Shown here: positions 54,962 to 63,547 of the stretch, piece by piece
Layout of the letters: the number at the start of each line of letters is the position of its first letter
How positions within the stretch are numbered: position 1 is the stretch's first letter
Assembly (NCBI GenBank): GCA_947624375.1
Contig: CANQKD010000009.1
Location: 47,479 to 111,478 of the forward strand
Reading direction: 5' to 3'
From: an uncultured Clostridia bacterium
GTDB lineage: Bacteria; Bacillota; Clostridia; Oscillospirales; Ruminococcaceae
DNA: 64,000 nt
Program-made: the position numbers and the translations under genes
The notes under the pieces: generated by a model
Databases searched by the model: none
Seen by the model: the letters and a program-made list of their open reading frames with translations, nothing else
What the model was told of the DNA's origin: nothing

Positions 54962-56183
54962 AAAAATATTCCGATATTCGCTGATGATCTCGCTTTTACT
55001 GCTTTTGGTTAGCGTTGTTCTTATAATGGGTATACTCTATGATCATTTTCAAGATCAACTGAAATCGGAATTGAAAAAAGAGGCTGACTACATCGGCGCG
55101 GCTGTGCTGACGGAGGGAACTTCATACTTTGATAAGATAAACAGCGATGAACGTATCACTCTTATAGCGCCTGACGGAAATGTTCTTGCAGATACGGATG
55201 CGGACTCCGAAAAACTCGAAAATCATCTTGACAGAAAAGAGATACAGCTTGCGTTAAAAGACGGCAGCGGCACAAGCGTGCGATATTCTAAAACATTCAT
55301 GGAACGCACGGTTTACTATGCTGTCAGGCTCGAAAACGGAAATATCCTGCGTGTTTCGGCAAAGCAGTATACTGTTATCTCCATTCTGATAGGTCTATCG
55401 CAGCCTATAGCCGTAATAATACTGCTGACTGTGCTTGCCTCTGCTATACTCACGGCAAAGATCTCGAAAAACGTTATTGACAGCGAAGAACAGAAAAAGC
55501 GCGAGATCATGCGGCGCGAATTTACTTCAAATGTTTCTCATGAACTTAAAACGCCACTGACTTCAATTTCGGGATTTGCTGAAATGCTTATGCAAGGCGA
55601 TGCAGACAGCGAGACCGTTGCTGATTTTTCAAGATCTATTTATGACGAATCGCAGAGAATGATAACGCTTGTGCAGGACATTCTGCGCATTTCGGAGCTT
55701 GACGAGGAAGCCGAATTTGAGCAAGAAAGCATTGACCTTTACGACCTTGCGGAGGAAATTACTGAGCGTTTACAGCCGCAAGCGGAAAAAGCACAGGTGC
55801 AGCTGCGTGTTATTGGAGAGCATTGTCATGTGATCGGCGTACAGAAAATTTTAGACGAGATAATTTACGATCTGTGCGATAATGCTATCAAATACAACCG
55901 CCAGAACGGGCTTGCTGAGATCAGTATACACGAGAGCGAAAATGAGGTAAAACTATCAGTCCGCGACACGGGTATAGGCATTGCAAAAGAAGAACAGGAG
56001 CGCATTTTTGAGCGTTTTTACCGCGTGGACAAGGCGCGTTCAAAAGCAATAGGCGGAACGGGGCTTGGGCTGTCTATTGTAAAGCACGGGGCTATTTATC
56101 ATCACGCGCAGATACAAATTGACAGCGACATAGGAAAAGGCACGACTGTTACAGTTTGCTTTCCTGTTTCTGAAAATGGGTGA
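54954..56183 (+). CDS. phoR: Phosphate sensor histidine kinase PhoR
   Basis: A 409-residue kinase (ATG 54954, AGGTG 6 nt): helix at about 8-30, short extracytoplasmic domain, second helix at about 140-165, H-box SNVSHELKTPLTSI, N-box DNAIKYN, G-boxes DTGIGIA and GTGLGLS. The position after pst-phoU-phoB identifies it. Confidence 0.94.
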   Translation: MNKKIFRYSLMISLLLLLVSVVLIMGILYDHFQDQLKSELKKEADYIGAAVLTEGTSYFDKINSDERITLIAPDGNVLADTDADSEKLENHLDRKEIQLALKDGSGTSVRYSKTFMERTVYYAVRLENGNILRVSAKQYTVISILIGLSQPIAVIILLTVLASAILTAKISKNVIDSEEQKKREIMRREFTSNVSHELKTPLTSISGFAEMLMQGDADSETVADFSRSIYDESQRMITLVQDILRISELDEEAEFEQESIDLYDLAEEITERLQPQAEKAQVQLRVIGEHCHVIGVQKILDEIIYDLCDNAIKYNRQNGLAEISIHESENEVKLSVRDTGIGIAKEEQERIFERFYRVDKARSKAIGGTGLGLSIVKHGAIYHHAQIQIDSDIGKGTTVTVCFPVSENG

Positions 56184-56213
56184 ATTTTCGGACACATACT
56201 ATCATATAATAAG

Positions 56214-56249
56214 AAAGAGCCGTTTTCAAATTGAAAGCTGCTCTTTTTG
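56214..56249 (+). terminator. Terminator of the pst-pho operon
   Basis: AAAGAGC/GCTCTTT arms with inner TTTC/GAAA pairing, then T-rich TTTTTG. Ends the seven-gene operon 30 nt after phoR. Confidence 0.88.
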
Positions 56250-56271
56250 TATACAGTGAAAAATTGTGAAT

Positions 56272-56685
56272 TTACACAACCATCAGCAAAGTTCCTATAC
56301 CGATAAGTATACAACCCAGCAAAGACCGTATTGTAAACTGCTCATGTAAAAATATAAACGCCAGAACCAATGTTATTACAACGCTTAGTTTGTCTATAGG
56401 AACGACCTTTGAAGCATCGCCCAATTGCAGCGCCTTGTAATAGCACAGCCACGAAATGCCTGTCGCCAAGCCGGACAATATCAGAAACAGCCAGCTCTTT
56501 TTGCTTATTCCCGAAAGACCGACCTGCGCATTTGTGAGGAAAACAACACCCCATGCCATAATAACTGCAATAACGGTTCTGATAGCGGTCGCGAGATTTG
56601 AATCAACGCCATTTATACCGATTTTGGCGAAGATCGAAGTAAGCGCCGCAAATATCGCAGATAATAAAGCAAATACAAACCACAT
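56272..56685 (-). CDS. EamA/DMT-family small transporter
   Basis: A 137-residue protein with about five helices: WFVFALLSAIFAALTSIFAKIGI, then SWLCYYKALQLGDASKVVPIDKLSVVIT and a last GIGTLLMV helix. This is the half-size EamA type that works as a dimer. The substrate is unknown. A promoter (TTGCTT-17-TATAAT, -10 at 56789-56784) lies upstream. Confidence 0.9.
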   Translation of the reverse strand: MWFVFALLSAIFAALTSIFAKIGINGVDSNLATAIRTVIAVIMAWGVVFLTNAQVGLSGISKKSWLFLILSGLATGISWLCYYKALQLGDASKVVPIDKLSVVITLVLAFIFLHEQFTIRSLLGCILIGIGTLLMVV

Positions 56686-56816
56686 TTATATTACCCTCAA
56701 AATTCAATTTATCGGTTATTCTTAATTTCCTACCTATGGTATAATGGTCCGAAACGCCGAGATAAGCCTTTTGGTCTGCGTATATTATACCACACTTTCG
56801 TCTGAAAAGCAAATAT

Positions 56817-56850
56817 CAAAAAAGCACCGCAAAAGCGATGCTTTTAATGG
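56817..56850. terminator. AAGCACCGC/GCGATGCTT hairpin
   Basis: AAAAAAGCACCGC and GCGATGCTTTT form a stem like the one at 16823-16849. It lies between two minus-strand genes and would end the 56869-57060 ORF if that is expressed. Confidence 0.6.
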
Positions 56851-56868
56851 TGAAAATTTGCCTTGATA

Positions 56869-57060
56869 TTATTCTTTTTTCAGATTCTCTACCCTGTAAA
56901 CTATCAGCGGAAGAAACGCCCATTGAAGTGCTATGCCGAAAAGACCCGCTGCAATGCTCGTCCAAATAGAAGCCACGCGAACACTTTCATTTCCTAAAAG
57001 ATATACTGCTATAAGAATTGCTGCCGCGCGGACTGAACGTCCTGAAAATTGATTTGACAT
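56869..57060 (-). CDS. Small hypothetical membrane protein
   Basis: A 63-residue ORF with two hydrophobic stretches (AAAILIAVYLL and TSIAAGLFGIALQWAFLPLIVY) and a charged tail. There is no clear ribosome site, and its start codon overlaps the -35 of the plus-strand promoter at 57054-57082. I keep it as a possible small membrane protein because a terminator follows; it may also be noise. Confidence 0.42.
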   Translation of the reverse strand: MSNQFSGRSVRAAAILIAVYLLGNESVRVASIWTSIAAGLFGIALQWAFLPLIVYRVENLKKE

Positions 57061-57082
57061 TTACAATATGGCAGTGTATAAT
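57054..57082 (+). promoter_or_regulatory. Consensus promoter of the HEAT-like gene
   Basis: TTGACA (57054-57059), 17 nt, TATAAT (57077-57082). Confidence 0.88.
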
Positions 57083-57136
57083 ATAAGTATATTAGAAATG
57101 CAAATATCTTCATATATATCGGGAGGCAGATCCATA

Positions 57137-57559
57137 ATGTTTTTCTTAAGATCAGAATTTGATAATATAAGACATGAAAATGATAATTACAACAGAGAAG
57201 AATTGATCGCTTGTACTGCAAAAATTTTCGGAGAAGCTGTCTCACAAAGGGAATTAAAGAAAAGAGCAAAACTTTGGTATGCTGCGGATCACCTTATAAA
57301 CGCTGATCTATTGGATAAACTGTCACTTTCTCCATATATTAAAGTTCGAGAAAGCGTTGCGGAAAATATACACACATCGTCTGAAACTCTTGAGAGATTA
57401 CTTCATGATACGGATTTTGAAGTTAGAGAAAAAGCAGTTTTAAATCCAAATTCGCCATTGTCAAAGATACATGAATTGCTTAATGACGATCATGAAGCTG
57501 TTCGTAATGCAGCAAAGCAGAGACTTAGATCAGATCAAATAAATTCCGATCTGCCATAA
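57137..57559 (+). CDS. HEAT-like repeat protein, unknown function
   Basis: A 140-residue protein (ATG 57137, GGGAGG upstream). The middle and end have three helical repeats of the variant HEAT type (LSLSPYIKVRESVAENIHT, LLHDTDFEVREKAVLNPNS, LLNDDHEAVRNAAKQRL). Such repeats bind proteins or DNA (compare AlkD). It stands alone, with its own consensus promoter and a hairpin after it. Confidence 0.8.
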   Translation: MFFLRSEFDNIRHENDNYNREELIACTAKIFGEAVSQRELKKRAKLWYAADHLINADLLDKLSLSPYIKVRESVAENIHTSSETLERLLHDTDFEVREKAVLNPNSPLSKIHELLNDDHEAVRNAAKQRLRSDQINSDLP

Positions 57560-57613
57560 CAGGTGAACCGTATAATAACAGCCTATTGGAAATGGATATT
57601 AGGCTAAGCCCTA

Positions 57614-57656
57614 AGATTTGCTCGCACGAGCATTTCTCAGGGTTTGTTATTTTCAG
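57614..57656. terminator. Long imperfect hairpin
   Basis: CCCTAAGATTTGCTCG and CGAGCATTTCTCAGGG pair over about 14 of 16 positions. Followed by TTTGTTATTTT on the plus strand; probably ends the HEAT-like gene and the opposing permease fragment. Confidence 0.7.
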
Positions 57657-57861
57657 AGGTTAGTTTTTCGACCCACAGTCCCCATTTTTTATCGCGGATA
57701 CGGTCAAAAGCGTTGTGAATGCTGTCCTTTGCGAACACCGAAACCAGCGAGCCTATCACCATGCCTAGCGCCCAGTAGCCTGCTATCTGCCGCAGCTGGA
57801 GCTCGAAGTAGTACCACACATAGACAAACTCACGGCGAAGTACCTCAAGCGCTTCATTCAT
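57637..57861 (-). CDS. Short permease-like membrane protein
   Basis: A 74-residue protein (EFVYVWYYFELQLRQIAGYW, ALGMVIGSLVSVFAKD) that resembles the N-terminus of the DUF318-type permeases, which are about 300 residues. Either this is a truncated remnant or a stand-alone single-helix relative. It overlaps the DUF362 lipoprotein gene by 8 nt, which favours a real coupled gene. Confidence 0.6.
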   Translation of the reverse strand: MNEALEVLRREFVYVWYYFELQLRQIAGYWALGMVIGSLVSVFAKDSIHNAFDRIRDKKWGLWVEKLTSENNKP

Positions 57862-58957
57862 TTATATTCACCAGACTGTAATGGCGGCTGCCAAGCCCTA
57901 TCTCCTCGGCGTGTTCAAGCGTATGCAGACCGTTTCGGGATTCAATGCGCTGTACCAGAGAGGCTCCATCGCCGTCTTTCTGCGCGTAAATCAAATCAAT
58001 ACACGCCTGATCAAGCGCCACGGGGTCTGTGGAGACTAAAATCCCGATGTCGTGCATATCAGGCTCGGCAGGGTTGCCGTCGCAGTCGCAGTCAACCGAC
58101 AGGCGGTTCATCACGTTGACATAGACGATTCGTTCACCGTTGCCCAGATGATCGGAAACGGATTTGCCTGCCTCAGCCATTGCCTCTAAAAAAGCATCCT
58201 GCTCGCCGCTCCAAGCGTTTGTTTTGCTCGTGCCGCCGCTGTGTATCCATGCCTTGCCCTCGCTTGAGCCAAGACCGATAGAGATATTCTTGATCGCGCC
58301 GCCGTAGCCTGCCATAGTGTGACCTTTGAAATGTGAAAGCACAAGGTAGGAATCATAGTCGGCAAACGCAGCGCCTACATAGTTTTCCGTAAGAACGCTG
58401 CCGCCCTCAACCGGCAAAGTCATTGAGCCGTTTTCGTCAAGTATCTGAAAATCCGCGATCTCTGTAAATCCATGATCCTCCGCTACCTGATAGTGCATAG
58501 CAGTTTCGCTGCGAGAGCCGCCGTATGCTGTGTTACATTCAACGATAGTGCCGCTTACCGACTGAACGAGGTCTTTTATCAGTTCGGGGCGAAGATAGTT
58601 GCTTGCAGGAGGCTCACCGGTAGACAGCTTGACTGCAACCTTACCGGTAGGCTGCCAACCGAGAGCATTATACACTGCCATCATTCCTTCGGGAGAGATG
58701 TCGGTCGTCATGTAGACGGTCGGAACATCGGAATTTGTCTGAATGTCTGACGGGGTAGCGTCGCTCTCGCCGCTGTTCATACTGCCGTTTCCGTTACTGC
58801 TCGAATTATCGTTCTTTTCGGAATTTGCATCGGACGAATTAACATTATACGATTTGTAAGTACCGGAACTGTTTTTCGTTGCTCCGCCTGAATTGCCGCA
58901 GCCGGATAAAAGCATAGGCAATATCAAGGCGAAAAAAGGTAAAAATCGTTTTTTCAT
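57854..58957 (-). CDS. DUF362-domain lipoprotein
   Basis: A 367-residue lipoprotein (LLSGC lipobox). A Ser/Asn linker to about residue 75 leads to a DUF362 domain (VAVKLSTGEPPASNYLRPELIKDLV, HFKGHTMAGYGGAIKNISIGLGS, STDPVALDQACIDLIY). Family members are often linked to cofactors or iron-sulfur proteins; function is unknown. It lies downstream of the lar cluster (about 150 nt gap) but with clearly lower G+C. Confidence 0.88.
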   Translation of the reverse strand: MKKRFLPFFALILPMLLSGCGNSGGATKNSSGTYKSYNVNSSDANSEKNDNSSSNGNGSMNSGESDATPSDIQTNSDVPTVYMTTDISPEGMMAVYNALGWQPTGKVAVKLSTGEPPASNYLRPELIKDLVQSVSGTIVECNTAYGGSRSETAMHYQVAEDHGFTEIADFQILDENGSMTLPVEGGSVLTENYVGAAFADYDSYLVLSHFKGHTMAGYGGAIKNISIGLGSSEGKAWIHSGGTSKTNAWSGEQDAFLEAMAEAGKSVSDHLGNGERIVYVNVMNRLSVDCDCDGNPAEPDMHDIGILVSTDPVALDQACIDLIYAQKDGDGASLVQRIESRNGLHTLEHAEEIGLGSRHYSLVNINE

Positions 58958-59113
58958 ACTCTGACCTCCTGTTTACTAAATGCAAATGTGGGATCCTGTT
59001 CTGTTTCCACGTGCCCTCTGTGTCCATATACGGTACACGCATTCAACGCGGACCCAAAGCATTATAGGCAAAGCGACTTTTGTACCATATCATCCGTTAC
59101 AGCGAGCAGATCT

Positions 59114-60349
59114 TTAATTGCCGTGCAAAGTTTCATCCAGTACACATGATAGCGGAATGCCCTGTTCCATGGCGATCCCTGCCACATCTTCATATTCCGG
59201 TTTGATATGGGTAACGCCATACCCTTCCGCACGCTTGATTCGTACCACACCCCAGGGAGTCTGCACCCGGCTGAAAGACGGGGTCAGATAATACTTGCCG
59301 CACCTGCGCACACGCAGACCATTTGTTGTGGTCTCCGCCAGGATATGCGCAGCCATGTCCGCTTCGCACTCGGGTGTACAAAGCACGGTCAGTTCATGCC
59401 CAGCGCGGCCTTTTTTCATGGTGCCGGGCGTAGTGTATACATCGAGCGCACCTTGTTCAAGCAGACGTGCACAGGCAAATGCCAGTGCCTCCGGTGTCAT
59501 GTCATCAATGTTGCAGACCAACTCGATAATTTCGTTGTTTGCCTGTTCGTTGGTCTCACCCCAGAACGCCCTTACACAGTTAGCCCGGTCGAACTGTTTG
59601 GTGCCGATGCCCACCCCTACAGCTTTCGTGACCATGGTCGGCATGGGGCCGAAGCTCTGGGCAAAATGAGTAAGCAGAGCTGCCCCGGTGGGTGTGCACA
59701 GCTCCCCTTGGACTGAACCGCCGTAAATTGGTACTCCTGAGAGAAGGTTGGCAGTGGCAGGAGCCGGGACGGGCATTACACCGTGGGCACACCTTACCGT
59801 ACCGCTGCCCACATGGATAGGAGAAACTACAATTCGTTCCGGTGAGAGCAAATACAGGGCGTAACATACCCCCGTGACGTCAGCCACCGCATCCATCGCC
59901 CCCACCTCGTGAAAGTGAACATCCCCCACCGGGCAGCCGTGAGCCTTGGCTTCCGCCCGGGCGATTGCATCGTACACCGCCTTGGCCTGTGCCTTCACCT
60001 CCTCCGGCAAAGGGAGGGTACCAATGATCTCTCCTATATGACTCGGCGCAGCGTGGTGGTGGTGATGGTGTTCGTGCTCATGATCGTGACCGTGGCTGTG
60101 AAGGTGGTGGGCATCCATCGCCTCTTGTACGGAGGGATCTGTTTCCTCCTGACCGTTTACGGTCACCGCCATGTGAGTACCGGCGATGCCGCAGGTGGTG
60201 GAAGCTATTGCCTCTACCCGTATGCCCGGCAGACCCAGACCATTCATTGTATCCAGAAACTCCCGCTTGTCTGTGAGCAGCTCATACAGGGCAGCCATGA
60301 GCATATCTCCGGCAGCACCCATATTGCACTCTATATAAAGTGTTTTCAT
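59114..60349 (-). CDS. larC: Nickel-pincer cofactor synthesis protein LarC
   Basis: A 411-residue LarC: MKTLYIECNMGAAGDMLMAAL, a His-rich stretch (HHLHSHGHDHEHEHHHHHH) at about 81-100 that likely holds nickel, VHFHEVGAMDAVADV, and LVCNIDDMTPEALAFA. It inserts nickel into the pyridinium dithio-mononucleotide, using CTP. In some lactobacilli LarC is made by a programmed frameshift; here it is one continuous frame. It overlaps larB by 4 nt. Confidence 0.94.
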   Translation of the reverse strand: MKTLYIECNMGAAGDMLMAALYELLTDKREFLDTMNGLGLPGIRVEAIASTTCGIAGTHMAVTVNGQEETDPSVQEAMDAHHLHSHGHDHEHEHHHHHHAAPSHIGEIIGTLPLPEEVKAQAKAVYDAIARAEAKAHGCPVGDVHFHEVGAMDAVADVTGVCYALYLLSPERIVVSPIHVGSGTVRCAHGVMPVPAPATANLLSGVPIYGGSVQGELCTPTGAALLTHFAQSFGPMPTMVTKAVGVGIGTKQFDRANCVRAFWGETNEQANNEIIELVCNIDDMTPEALAFACARLLEQGALDVYTTPGTMKKGRAGHELTVLCTPECEADMAAHILAETTTNGLRVRRCGKYYLTPSFSRVQTPWGVVRIKRAEGYGVTHIKPEYEDVAGIAMEQGIPLSCVLDETLHGN

Positions 60350-61113
60350 GTTTGTTCCTTCAATCCTTCCATCTGGTTTATTATACTGGCAAGATATCCC
60401 GCACCAAAGCCGTTGTCGATATTGACTACGCTGCACCCGGATGCGCATGAGTTGAGCATACTCAGCAAGGCGGACAGACCGCCGAAATTTGCGCCATAAC
60501 CCACACTGGTAGGCACTGCGATCACAGGGCAGTCCACCAGCCCGCCGATGACCGAAGCCAGCGCCCCTTCCATACCTGCGACCGCCACAATACAGCGTGC
60601 GCGCATCAGCGGATCGAGGTTAGACAGCAGCCGATGAAGCCCGGCTACACCAACATCATACAGTCGGGTGACACGGTTTCCCATCACTTCAGCAGTCAGG
60701 GCAGCTTCCTCCGCAACTGATATGTCGCTAGTGCCGCCGGTGGCAACCACGATGCTGCCGCGCTGAACCCGTTCGCCCGGGAAAGCGATCGCCAGCCGGG
60801 GAATGGGGTGATAGTCCAGCGGAATCGACTGCGCAAGCTGATCTGCTATCTTTTGTGTAATGCGGGTGATGAGCACATTATGACAGCCGCTCGCACCCAT
60901 GGCAGATGCGATCCCGATGATCTGCTCAGGTGTTTTGCCAGCACCGTAGATCACCTCGGCCGCGCCCTGCCTCACGCTGCGGTGGTGATCCACCTTAGCA
61001 TAACCCAAGTCCTCAAATGGCTCCTCTTTCAATTTCAAAAGGGCATCTTCCGGGGTAGTGCTGCCATCCGCAACTCCCCTCAGCAATGCCAGAATGTCAT
61101 GTTTGTTGTCCAT
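60346..61113 (-). CDS. larB: Nickel-pincer cofactor synthesis protein LarB
   Basis: A 255-residue LarB with the PurE-like domain: RQGAAEVIYGAGKTPEQI, VATGGTSDISVAEEAALTAE, VAGMEGALASVIGGLVDCPVIAVPTSVGYGA. It carboxylates and hydrolyses nicotinic acid adenine dinucleotide, the first step. Lies 15 nt after larE. Confidence 0.95.
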   Translation of the reverse strand: MDNKHDILALLRGVADGSTTPEDALLKLKEEPFEDLGYAKVDHHRSVRQGAAEVIYGAGKTPEQIIGIASAMGASGCHNVLITRITQKIADQLAQSIPLDYHPIPRLAIAFPGERVQRGSIVVATGGTSDISVAEEAALTAEVMGNRVTRLYDVGVAGLHRLLSNLDPLMRARCIVAVAGMEGALASVIGGLVDCPVIAVPTSVGYGANFGGLSALLSMLNSCASGCSVVNIDNGFGAGYLASIINQMEGLKEQT

Positions 61114-61128
61114 GTGATGATCCTCCGC

Positions 61129-61884
61129 TCAGATAGATGGGATCCGTCCGGTCAGATCCAGCAGTACATTGCTAAAATTATCCTCCAGGGCGGTCAGAAG
61201 TTCCTGACGCCGCTCCAAAGTCAGTGGCAACTGATCCTCAGTCACCTGGAGCCGAGCCGACCCGTGAAAGAGCCGCACCCGAAAATCCCGGAAGCCCAAT
61301 GCGGCGAGTGCTTTTTCTGCCTGCTCGACCTTTGTGAGATCGGCGGCGCAAATGGCGGTTCCGGTCGGAATGCGGGTAGCCAGGCAAGCATAGGCAGGTT
61401 TATCCCAGGTAAACAGCCCCGCATCTCGTGACAGCCGCCGCACCTCGTCCTTGCTTACGCCGCATTCACGCAGGGGTGACCGTACCTCCAGTTCCCACAA
61501 TGCCTGCATTCCGGGTCTATCCGCCGCATCATCGGAGGCGTTAGTGCCATCCAACAGCACGGTGTATCCGTCTGCCCGAACAGTCTGCCAAAGCTGAGTA
61601 AACAAGGCTCGCTTACAGTAGTAACACCGCCGCGCCCCGTTAGCTGCCACCTCCGGCACGGAGAGAATGTCCAGTTTCACAGTGGTCATGGGTATCCCCA
61701 GCTTCTGAGTCAGGCGCAGGGCATCTTCATACTCAAACTGAGGTTGAAAAGCAGTTTTAACGTAGTAGGCGCGCACATCACAACCATACCGCTTGGCGAC
61801 CCACAGTAGAAAAGCCGAGTCCGTTCCGCCGGAAAAAGCCACGGCGGCCTTATGAACATTATAAAAATAAGTTTTCAAAGTCAT
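61129..61884 (-). CDS. larE: Sulfur insertase LarE
   Basis: A 251-residue PP-loop enzyme: AVAFSGGTDSAFLLWVAK, RRCYYCKRALF, LDGTNASDD, KPAYACLATRIPTG. It puts sulfur into the pyridinium carboxylate. The CxxC plus the Cys in ACLATR gives three Cys, the pattern of the [4Fe-4S]-dependent LarE type rather than the sacrificial-Cys type; this is an inference. First gene of the operon. The lactate racemase larA itself is not in the window. Confidence 0.93.
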   Translation of the reverse strand: MTLKTYFYNVHKAAVAFSGGTDSAFLLWVAKRYGCDVRAYYVKTAFQPQFEYEDALRLTQKLGIPMTTVKLDILSVPEVAANGARRCYYCKRALFTQLWQTVRADGYTVLLDGTNASDDAADRPGMQALWELEVRSPLRECGVSKDEVRRLSRDAGLFTWDKPAYACLATRIPTGTAICAADLTKVEQAEKALAALGFRDFRVRLFHGSARLQVTEDQLPLTLERRQELLTALEDNFSNVLLDLTGRIPSI

Positions 61885-62029
61885 AGAAATATCTTTCCTT
61901 ATATATTACATCAGCATTTTACATATTTAATTTTTCCGCAAAATCCGCCATAGCTTCTGTAAGATTTGCAAGGCGACCTCCTTGTCAATCCGTATATCTC
62001 AATTCATCAAGTCACTCTATCACATCTGC
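61885..62029. other. Gap without a gene
   Basis: I see no gene or strong hairpin in this stretch, only the upstream region of larE, with a possible ribosome site AAGGAAAGA. Confidence 0.6.
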
Positions 62030-62369
62030 TTTAGCTTCATCCTGCTCATTCTGCCCCGGTTTCTTCCGCGATCATATCCGCTATGATATGGGTGTTGCCT
62101 TTCTCAATGATGCCGACATTGTAATTTTCGCCGATATGTTAAAAATAAGCTACAAGGATATTACTGTCAGACGATATGCTATCATCGGAGGAAACAGAAT
62201 TTTCGGGAAGATCGGAGTTTTCATTTGACGGCTGCTCAGATGACTGCACCGAATTGCTGCTGTCAGAAAATGTAGTTTCTGTATTTCCTGCACAGGCGGC
62301 AAGGGATAAAACCATGAACGCCAACAGGAAAAGAACAAATAATTTTCTTGATGTTTTAGCACTTGTCAT
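62030..62369 (-). pseudogene. Flavodoxin lipoprotein, broken
   Basis: Start ATG 62369 has GGAGG. The lipoprotein signal (LSLAAC), a Ser-rich linker and the flavodoxin start ILVAYF are intact; then TAA (62139) stops it. The same frame goes on with HIGENYNVGIIEKGNTHIIADMIAEE in parts, a typical flavodoxin helix, before the frame is lost near 62035. The rest of the FMN domain is missing. Confidence 0.85.
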
Positions 62370-62406
62370 GAGATATCCTCCATTTATTTTTGACCGCTGA
62401 AAGTTT

Positions 62407-63534
62407 TTATCCGCGGTCAAACTGTGCCGCACAGTCTTTTAGCCTTGTTATAACATTGATCTGCTGGGGGCAGGCTCGTTCACATTGACCGCAGGCAATA
62501 CAATCGGAAGCACGACCTCCATTCTTTACCGCCTGCGCATACTGACGTGCGCCTTCCTCTAACTGTCCCCACACAAGCTGCCCGTTACGGGCGGCAAATA
62601 TCTCAGGGATAGCGATCTTTTTCGGACAACCGGCAGTGCAGTAATGGCAAGCGGTACAGGGAATGGATCTCACGCCTGTCATAATTTCCTGCGCCTTGCG
62701 GATAGTCGCCTGTTCCGCACTGTCCAAAGGCTTGAAATCTTTCATGTAGGAGAGATTGTCCCTCATTTGGTCTATGTTGCTCATGCCGGATAGTACCGTA
62801 ATTATCCCGTCCAAAGATGCGGCATAACGTATCGCCCATGATGCAAAGGAAGCATTCGGGTCGGCTTCACGGAATACCTTTTGTACTGCCGCGGGCGGAT
62901 TTGCCAACGCGCCGCCTTTGACCGGCTCCATCACCACAATGGATTTGCCGTGTCGTCTGGCGACCTCGTAATTCTCACGAGCCGTTACATCGGGGTTTTC
63001 CCAATCGGCGTAATTCAGCTGAAGCTGCACGAACTCGGCGTCAGGGTGGGCGGTGAGCAATTCGTCCAGAATCTCCGGAGTGGCATGGAAAGAAAATCCC
63101 CAATGCCGGATCAGCCCTTTTGCTTTCTGTTCCTTTACAAAATCCCAGATGTGGTATTTATCATAGGTTTTGTAGTTCCCCGCCTGCAAAGCATGAAGCA
63201 GATAGTAGTCGAAGTAGCCTGCACCGGTTCGCTCCAGGCTGGTATAAAACTGCTGCTTGGCGGTCTGCTCATTGTGAGCGCCCATCCATGCGCACAACTT
63301 GGTTGCCAATGTAAAACTCTCACGGGGATAGCGGTCTATCAAAGCCTCTTTCGCAGCCCGTTCGGAGTCGCCGCCATCATACACATAGGCGGTATCAAAA
63401 TAGGTCAGCCCTGCTTCCATAAACATATCTACCATTTTTTTGACTTGTTCTATATCTATTCTTCCCCCATGTTTGGGCAGACGCATCAGACCAAAACCCA
63501 GCTTCGGGGTATTTTCTCCAAAATATCGTTCCAC
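62407..63534 (-). CDS. Aldo/keto reductase with C-terminal 2x[4Fe-4S]-like ferredoxin
   Basis: From GTG 63534 (GAGAGGAG site) the protein is about 375 residues. The AKR barrel has LGFGLMRLP, FDTAYVYDGG, ATKLCAW, YYLLHAL (Asp, Tyr, Lys, His) and a C-terminal ferredoxin region CTACHYCTAGCP and CIACGQCERACP. Such enzymes are common in anaerobes and likely use ferredoxin electrons. It starts 13 nt after the flavodoxin stop, so the two form an operon. Confidence 0.93.
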   Translation of the reverse strand: MERYFGENTPKLGFGLMRLPKHGGRIDIEQVKKMVDMFMEAGLTYFDTAYVYDGGDSERAAKEALIDRYPRESFTLATKLCAWMGAHNEQTAKQQFYTSLERTGAGYFDYYLLHALQAGNYKTYDKYHIWDFVKEQKAKGLIRHWGFSFHATPEILDELLTAHPDAEFVQLQLNYADWENPDVTARENYEVARRHGKSIVVMEPVKGGALANPPAAVQKVFREADPNASFASWAIRYAASLDGIITVLSGMSNIDQMRDNLSYMKDFKPLDSAEQATIRKAQEIMTGVRSIPCTACHYCTAGCPKKIAIPEIFAARNGQLVWGQLEEGARQYAQAVKNGGRASDCIACGQCERACPQQINVITRLKDCAAQFDRG

Positions 63535-63547
63535 AAGTATTCTCCTC

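Noticed and set aside
59114..60349. Programmed frameshift in larC
   Set aside because: The frame is continuous from start to stop, so no frameshift is needed.
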